A stretch of 64,000 nucleotides of DNA from Cornus controversa (Eukaryota > Streptophyta > Magnoliopsida > Cornales > Cornaceae). Where the stretch lies: contig CM048848.1 in assembly GCA_026545225.1 (NCBI GenBank), positions 16,109,353-16,173,352 on the forward strand, written 5' to 3'. Of this stretch, positions 58,142-64,000 are shown piece by piece. How positions within the stretch are numbered: position 1 is the first letter of the stretch; the number at the start of each line of letters is the position of its first letter. The notes beneath the pieces are model-generated. The model had not been told where the DNA came from, did no database searches, and worked only from the letters and a program-made list of their open reading frames with translations. Position numbers and translations under genes: made by a program.

Positions 58142-61082
58142 TAGGGAGTATATGAACAATTGAGAGGTCTAAAGGATAAGTTGGGAGAAAGAAATATTAG
58201 TATGTTATGAGTAAAGAGTTGATAGTAACAAGAAGCAAATTAAGAGGAAGAGAGGGACTTAGTTGCAAAAGTTGTAAATATAAATAGATTATGACATTTA
58301 TTTCATTCCAAAAATCTAATTTCCTCTTCTCTCTCGCTCTCTCTCTCTCTCTCTCTATAACTTCACTCCAACTTCTCTCTAGATTTTAAGAGGCTTGAGG
58401 TGGTATTTAAATATTGTTGTAAGAGGAAATATTGTTCTCCTCATCATTCTCTTCGATTTGATCAGTTCGAAGTTCGATTTAGTGAAGTTTGAAAAGATGG
58501 GTGAAACTAGGTTTTGGATTTGGGGATAGCTCAAGAAGAGAAAATTGTTCTCCTCACTACAATCTACGATTCTACGATTTGAAATTCAAATTCGAAGGAA
58601 TTTGAAATTTTGGTGATTTGGGACTCTTTGAACTCAAAGCTTGGAATTGAGGTAAGGGTTTTCTCTCCACCTTATCATCGATTCCTTAGGAATTGATCTT
58701 GATTTCAGATGGTTTAGCATATTTAGAAGTATTAGGAAGTAGTAATTGTGAGTCTTGCATCTTTTCTATTACTTATATATATTAATTGAGTCATCACATG
58801 ACAATTATGATGGTATTGATGTGTATTGATATTGTATGCATGTCTTGATAAATTTTGTTGATTGAAAGTATGCTAGAACATATGCAATTCGTGTTCCCGT
58901 GTCGTGTTCATGTCGTGTCGATGTATAAGTATTCTACAAAACAGCTCAACCCTAACCCGACCCATTTACTAATCGTGTCAGAGACCCTCAACACTAACTC
59001 AACCCGTTTATTAAACGTGTTATTCGTGTCGACCCGTGTAACCCGTTTAATAAACATGTCTTATAATGGCACGACTTGTTTAATAACTTTTTTAATCCGT
59101 TTAACTTATATTATATGAGTTTATCCACCCCTAAAAATCTCTCTAAAGATCATATAAAAATAAATTACATATCAATACATAAATCCTAAAATCAAACTAT
59201 ATATATTATAAATTTTGTATCTATATATATATCTTAAAAACATACTAAGGTGATTCAACAACTAGAAAGACATCATAACAATCTCATCCTTGTGTTTTAT
59301 GGCTACATTAGTCCTGTAAATAAACAAATAGATTACAAACAATTGCAATATATATGACTATGTATATATATGTTTGTATCAAACCATAATATATGAATAA
59401 CTCATGTCGTAATCGTGTTGTAATCGTGTCGTAATCGTGTCACGGGTTAGACAGCTTAAACCCAAACCCAACCCAATTTTTGCGTGTCGTGTTCGTGTCG
59501 ACCCATTTATTAAACGTGTCAGCTTACCTCAAACCCAAACCCGCTTAATTCGTGTCGTGTTCGAGTCGTGTTATCGTGTCGTGTCCAATTTTGCCACCCC
59601 TAGAATTGTGCATACATGTTACATATGCTAGCAATTAAGGATGCATGTCGTTCATTAAAATAATCTATGGTTATGAAGACTATGTGTTATATGTTGCATG
59701 CCACGTGTTTGATAAAAAATATTAGAATATTTTTTTTTTATAAAATCACATTTTGTGAATGTCTTGTGAGAGAATTGATATTGCAATGATTACATACATG
59801 AAAATGACATGTTTTAGCATGGAATTAAGTATTTTATGATGCACTTGAAAATGTGTGATACATTTGAAATTGTATGTGTTGAGATACTTGAAATCTATGT
59901 AATTGGTTGTTGATTTTGGAAGGAGGTCAAAAAAGTAAGAAGGGTTCGGAGCCCTAGGGTGCAAAGCTCAAAAGTTGGCCAATGTGATTTTGTCTAAACC
60001 CTCGAGTTAGTAGCCTGTAAAATAGAATATTTTGGATAATTGGGCTGGTTGGCAGTTATTAAGTGGATCTACGAATACTCCCACTCTTGTTTGATTTCGA
60101 GATTTATGTGACTTGGTGTTTAAGTCTTACTACTGAATTGTGATATTCATGTTAATGCTTGTATGGCTTTCCATTAATTAAGCATTGTTGAACATATGAT
60201 TCATTCATGTTTTGCATTGAGATTCATGGGCATGAGAATTGAAAGCATGCCATGTAGTATATAGGAATGTCATAATGGCATTTTATTTATGTCGCGTCGA
60301 GTTGATGCATAAGTTAGTTTGGGTCTATGTATTGGGTATGTTGGCACTCACCCCCTCTCCCCAAACATTTTTACAGTTAAGGTACTGGTGGTCGACGAAG
60401 CTTAGAGATGCTAGGATTGAAGCACTCGATTTATCATTTGAGATTATCTTTGTTATATTTACATATCCCATGTTTGGACATTTATTGAAGTTTTGTAATT
60501 TGATTATGGGATAAACATTATCGTCATCATGGACACGAGCAAATTGTTATTCCGAATATTATTGTAATGAACCTCCTTATCGTTGAATTCTAAAGACGCT
60601 TATGTTTAAGTGTTGGATAAGTTGTTAATGGACTCGACATATGCGTTTTAGTTATTTCACACGTGAAATGATAAAACCATGTATTAGCCAGATTCATGTA
60701 TATCATAGTTATTTTTGGGTTTGCATGTGAATATTGGGGATGTAAGCATGCTAAAGATTGAGAATTAACATAATATAAAAAATTAGGGAATCCAGGAATT
60801 CACCCAGGAGGAATTATGATCAATCATAATCTCTATTACGATTAATCATAATTCCAAGTTAAAATGGAAGCCAATTCAAGTGTGTTACGATGGATGGTGC
60901 GCAGTATCTACGATTACTCGTAAATTACAATTAATCGTAACCTCAATTATGATTCCGTGTAATGAGAATTACGATTAATCATAACTTTAATTATGATTAA
61001 GCGTAATGTGGAGTAGACTTGTGGATTTGAGGATGGGACTGAAGTACACATATACCCTAATGAGGGACCCACTTGTATGAGT

Positions 61083-61117
<35 letters not shown>

Positions 61118-61237
61118 ATATATAATTATGACTATACTTCTACGATTATAAGATTTCGAATTGATTAAGGGTTTGGGTGATGGTTCACAAACAATCACCC
61201 CCATTTCTTTCGCTCTTAGCCGGGTGTCAGAAATCGG
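58142..61237 (+). repeat. LTR H (Tekay-like), right part, with MITE inside
   Basis: Follows LTR G's order: ATAAATAGA TATA-like box (about 58277), CT repeat, donor-like TTGAG|GTAAGGG (58652), MITE (about 58880-59603), hairpin phrase (about 59998-60030), acceptor-like TTTTTACAG|TTAAGG (60368-60382), palindrome cluster (60836-61005), and terminal CGGGTGTCAGAAATCGGGGC, cut just before the expected GTGACA. No pol is attached. Confidence 0.75.
58880..59603. mobile_element. hAT-like MITE (copy 2), about 720 bp
   Basis: The right end TTGCCACCCCTAG (59591-59603) is the inverse of copy 1's left end. The left end is mutated but joins the shared GCAATTCGTGTTCC block. CTAGAA occurs on both sides (58873-58878 and 59600-59605), a likely part of the 8-bp hAT duplication. 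The two halves carry inverted and repeated GTGTCG and AACCCGTTTATTAAACGTG blocks; GTAATCGTGT is repeated three times (59410-59440). No transposase. Confidence 0.7.
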
Positions 61238-61798
61238 GGCAAAAATTGAGGAAGATTAGTGAGTGAATTTGATTTTGGAAGAATAAGTATGGAATGAGAG
61301 AAGAAAGGAAGGAAAAAGAGTGGGGAAAAATTGACCTGGTCGTGGGTCTTTAAACCGACCTTGAGTAAAAGTGATCGATTGCCTTAAAGAAAACGATCGA
61401 TCGCTTTAAAGGTAAAGGGCCTATTTCGGAGACACCAAGGTGATTGATCTCTTCAAAAAGACCGATCGCTATGAAATGGCGATCGATCGCCTTAAAGAAA
61501 ATGATCGATCACTTTCAAGGCAGAGTAGGTGTTTTGGGATTTCGAAGGTGCTCAATCACATTCTACTGCGATTGATCGCCTCAAAATTAAAAGTTTATTT
61601 TTTTATTTTTATTTTATTACTTTCTATTACTCTGGAGGATTAGACTAGTAGTTAACCAAATAAGAAAAGAGATCCAATCTCCTAAAAAACTCAATTAAAA
61701 ACTAATCTAACCTACCATAAACAAACCTAACCGAAACTAATCTATCCAAGCTAAGGGAAAACATATAATGTTTTCCAAGCTAGATGTAGAATCGACTC
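61238..61798 (-). repeat. Non-coding stretch with GATCGATCGC near-palindrome array
   Basis: Between LTR H and the end of the minus-strand Athila integrase, probably that element's 3' untranslated region. From 61373 to 61580 GATCGAT[TC]GC-type motifs recur about eight times, some next to TTTAAAG, including the perfect 14-base palindrome GGCGATCGATCGCC (61478-61491). No protein resemblance. Confidence 0.6.
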
Positions 61799-62900
61799 TC
61801 AGTTAGTCAAAATAGATGGGGTCTGCCAAATCGACAGACTCCACCTCTCCAATCTACTCATCACCTCCAATACAAATTTCAACCTCTGACCATTCACCTT
61901 AAGAACCTTACCATCCTTGGGGTTTCGAAGATCCACCGCTCCATGGGGAGAAACAGATACAACTATATATAGACCATCCCATCTAGAATGGAGCTTACTG
62001 GAAAATAAACGAATTTTGAAATTAAACAACCACACCTTCTGACCCGATTCAAAAGATTTACGCACAATGTGCTTATTATGGAATATCTTTGTTCTGGCCT
62101 AGTATGTCTTTGCACTCTCATAAGCATCATTATGTAATTCTTCCAACTTATTCAATTCTAGTCTCCCAACTGCCTATCAAAATTAAAGTTCTTGATTGCC
62201 CACATAGCTCTATGTTCTAACTCCATTGGAAGATGACAAGGCTTCCCACAGACAAGTAAATATGGTGACATGTCAATAGAGTCTTATAAGCTATACAGTA
62301 AGCCCAAAGTGCATCATTAAGCCTCAATGACCAGTCCTTCCTATCTAGCTTAACCATTTTCTCAAGAATTCTCTTAATCTCCCTATTAGACAGCTCTTCT
62401 TGTCCACTAGTCTGGGGATGGTAAGGAGTAGTAACTTTATGAGTGACAAAGTATTTTGAAAGTAGGGTTTTGAAAAACCTATTACAGAAATGCTTACCTC
62501 CATCACTTATAATTGCCCTTGGCGTACCAAAATGACTAAAAATATTTTCTTGAATAAACTTGATCACAACCTTCTTATCATTCGTTCTGGTAGCAACCGC
62601 CTCAACCCACTTCAAGACATAATCTACCCTAACTAAAATGTATTCAAACCCAGATGAAAGTGGAAATGGCCCCATAAAATCAATGCTCCATACATCAAAT
62701 ATTTTGACAATCAAAATAGGCTTAAGTGGCATCATATCTTTCCTTTTCATTGTCGCCATTCACTGACATCTCACACAAGCCGTACAAAACTGGTACGAAT
62801 CCTTAAAAAGTGATGGCCAGTAAAATCCACATTGCAAAACCTTAAAAGCAATTTTTCGGGCACTAAAGTGCCTGCCACAAGCTAGATTATGAGTACACTT
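61799..62900 (-). pseudogene. Athila-like integrase (minus)
   Basis: The zinc-binding region is at about 62900-62760 (CTACVRCQ, then a stop). 62759-62217 is open: [15 protein letters not shown] with a catalytic aspartate, [15 protein letters not shown] with the second, [20 protein letters not shown] with the glutamate region, and [13 protein letters not shown] frameshift precedes 62065-61799, which holds the C-terminal SH3-like part (GQKVWLFNFKIRLFSSKLHS, RWDGLYIVV). It would join cDNA to the chromosome. Because of the zinc-region stop and the frameshift it is not intact. Confidence 0.87.
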
Positions 62901-62989
62901 TAGATCTCATGCTCAGGAATGCAATGACGGATCACTTGATCCGAATAATATTTGAACAAATCTGAATCTTCGTAATAGTAAGACCTCAC

Positions 62990-64000
62990 TTAGGCAAAGA
63001 AACGGTCTTTCTCATGTTTTAACCAATAAGAGGGAGTCTTACCTATTACTAGATAATTGACAATGTCAGCAAACCAAGGTTCTTTCTCGTAAGTGATGGC
63101 AAAGAGTTGTTCATCCGAGAAGGAATCACATATAAGAAGTGGAGTGCACATTGACTCAACAAAAATACGAGAAAGATAATCAGCAGCCACATTCTCATAA
63201 CCCTTTTTTTATCCTGAATTTCATAATCAAACTCTTGTAACAAGAGTATCCATCGAATAAGTTGGGGTTTGGTTTCCTTCTTTGTCAACTGATGCTTAAG
63301 AGCAGCATGGTCAGAATACATCACAACTTTTGAGCCTAAAAGATATGATTTAAATTTATTCAAGGCAAACACCACTGCTAGCAACTCTTTCTCAGCAGTA
63401 GTGTAGTTCAATTGAGCATCTGAAAGAGTTTGCTAGCATAATATATCATAAATGGCAACCTATCCTTAAGTTGCCCCAGAACAGCCCCTACAGTATAATC
63501 TGATGCATCACATATAACTTCAAAAGGTAAAGACCAGTTAGGAGGCTGCATGATGGGAGCAAAAGATAAAAATGACCTAAGCTTTTCAAAAGCCTCGAGA
63601 CACACATTATCAAAATGGAAAGGAACATCTTTAGCAAGCAAATTACACAATCGATGAGAAATCTTCCTAAAGTCCTTAATGAACCTACGATAGAAGCATG
63701 CATGCCTTAAAAAGGAATGAATCTCTCTCAGCAAAGTTGGTGGAGGAAGCTTAGAAATGAGTTCCACCTTAGCCTGGTCAACTTCTATACCTCTACTCGA
63801 CACAATATGGCCCAACACTATACCTTCTTGAACTATAAAATGGCTCTTTTCTTAGCTTAATACCAAATTTGTATCCTTACAGCGTTGAAACACAAGGGCC
63901 AAATGTTTCAGACAGCTCTCAAATGAATCTCCAAAAATTAAAAAATCATCCATAAAAATTTCGAGAAACTTCTCTACCATGTCTGAGAAAATAGACATCA
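62990..64000 (-). pseudogene. Athila-like reverse transcriptase end and RNase H (minus)
   Basis: The polymerase box FMDDFLIFG lies at about 63960-63930. A stop occurs near 63857, then LGHIVSSRGIEVDQAKVELI (63818 on) and FLRHACFYRRFIKDF. RNase H follows: VICDASDYTVGAVLGQ with a catalytic aspartate, [12 protein letters not shown], a frameshift near 63410, [20 protein letters not shown] and [11 protein letters not shown] loop region to 62990 leads to integrase. The catalytic residues look intact; the frame does not. The 5' part lies outside the window. Confidence 0.87.

Larger units (their letters stand above)
61799..64000 (-). mobile_element. Athila-like Gypsy element, minus strand, pol 3' part
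   Basis: Contains the end of reverse transcriptase, RNase H and integrase in Gypsy order on the minus strand. It continues beyond the window at 64000. It belongs to the same general group as 44803-50372 but in the opposite orientation, and is better preserved there. No LTR of it is identified in the window. Confidence 0.85.

Overview
This is nuclear DNA from a flowering plant, most likely a eudicot. One host gene is clear: the 3' end of a PRP40C-like (TCERG1/CA150-type) splicing-factor gene, three exons between 3210 and 8557 on the + strand. Almost everything else is transposable elements, mostly old and nested: LTR retrotransposons of both plant superfamilies, SINEs, MITEs and a LINE scrap. 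I see no rRNA gene, functional tRNA gene, CRISPR array or bacterial-type operon.

Layout. 1-3209 is upstream intron of the PRP40C-like gene, with a LINE endonuclease scrap, a Tourist-type MITE and a 90-bp tandem duplication. The next intron (3357-7964) holds a decayed antisense Copia element with three LTR copies (3579-7516). Three tRNA-derived SINEs lie at about 7.5, 8.7 and 9.8 kb. From 10.6 to 12.85 kb there are a CACGG-ended repeat, a hAT-like MITE and a minus-strand Gypsy LTR. A minus-strand Copia (12.85 to at least 17.1 kb) follows, then a chromodomain-bearing Gypsy element of Tekay/Del type (19.5-28.2 kb). The 28.2-36.3 kb stretch is three layers deep: promoter-like sequence split by LTR unit D (perfect GGGAG target duplication), which is itself split by the 4.25-kb solo LTR E. 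A second Tekay-like element F (36.3-44.8 kb) sits in a + strand Athila-like Gypsy element, which also carries solo LTR G (45724-48363, perfect TCAGA duplication). LTR H is interrupted by a minus-strand Copia (50.6-58.1 kb) and by a hAT-like MITE. The window ends in a minus-strand Athila-like pol (61.8-64.0 kb).

The coding remnants show standard retrotransposon division of labour: gag, protease, reverse transcriptase/RNase H, integrase, and in the Tekay-like copies a chromodomain. No element in the window has an intact reading frame. Many stops in the 19.5-28.2 kb element fit C-to-T decay at CAG and CG sites.

The most interesting structure is in the non-coding Gypsy LTRs. Copies from clearly different families share one order of parts: TATA box; a GAG|GTAAGG splice-donor-like site; a block of tandem hairpins whose arms covary; a pyrimidine-rich TTTTTACAG acceptor-like site; then, about 200-550 bp before the LTR end, a cluster of short near-palindromes whose sequence differs completely between families while position and symmetry are kept. 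This is inferred by reading and needs alignment and RNA evidence.
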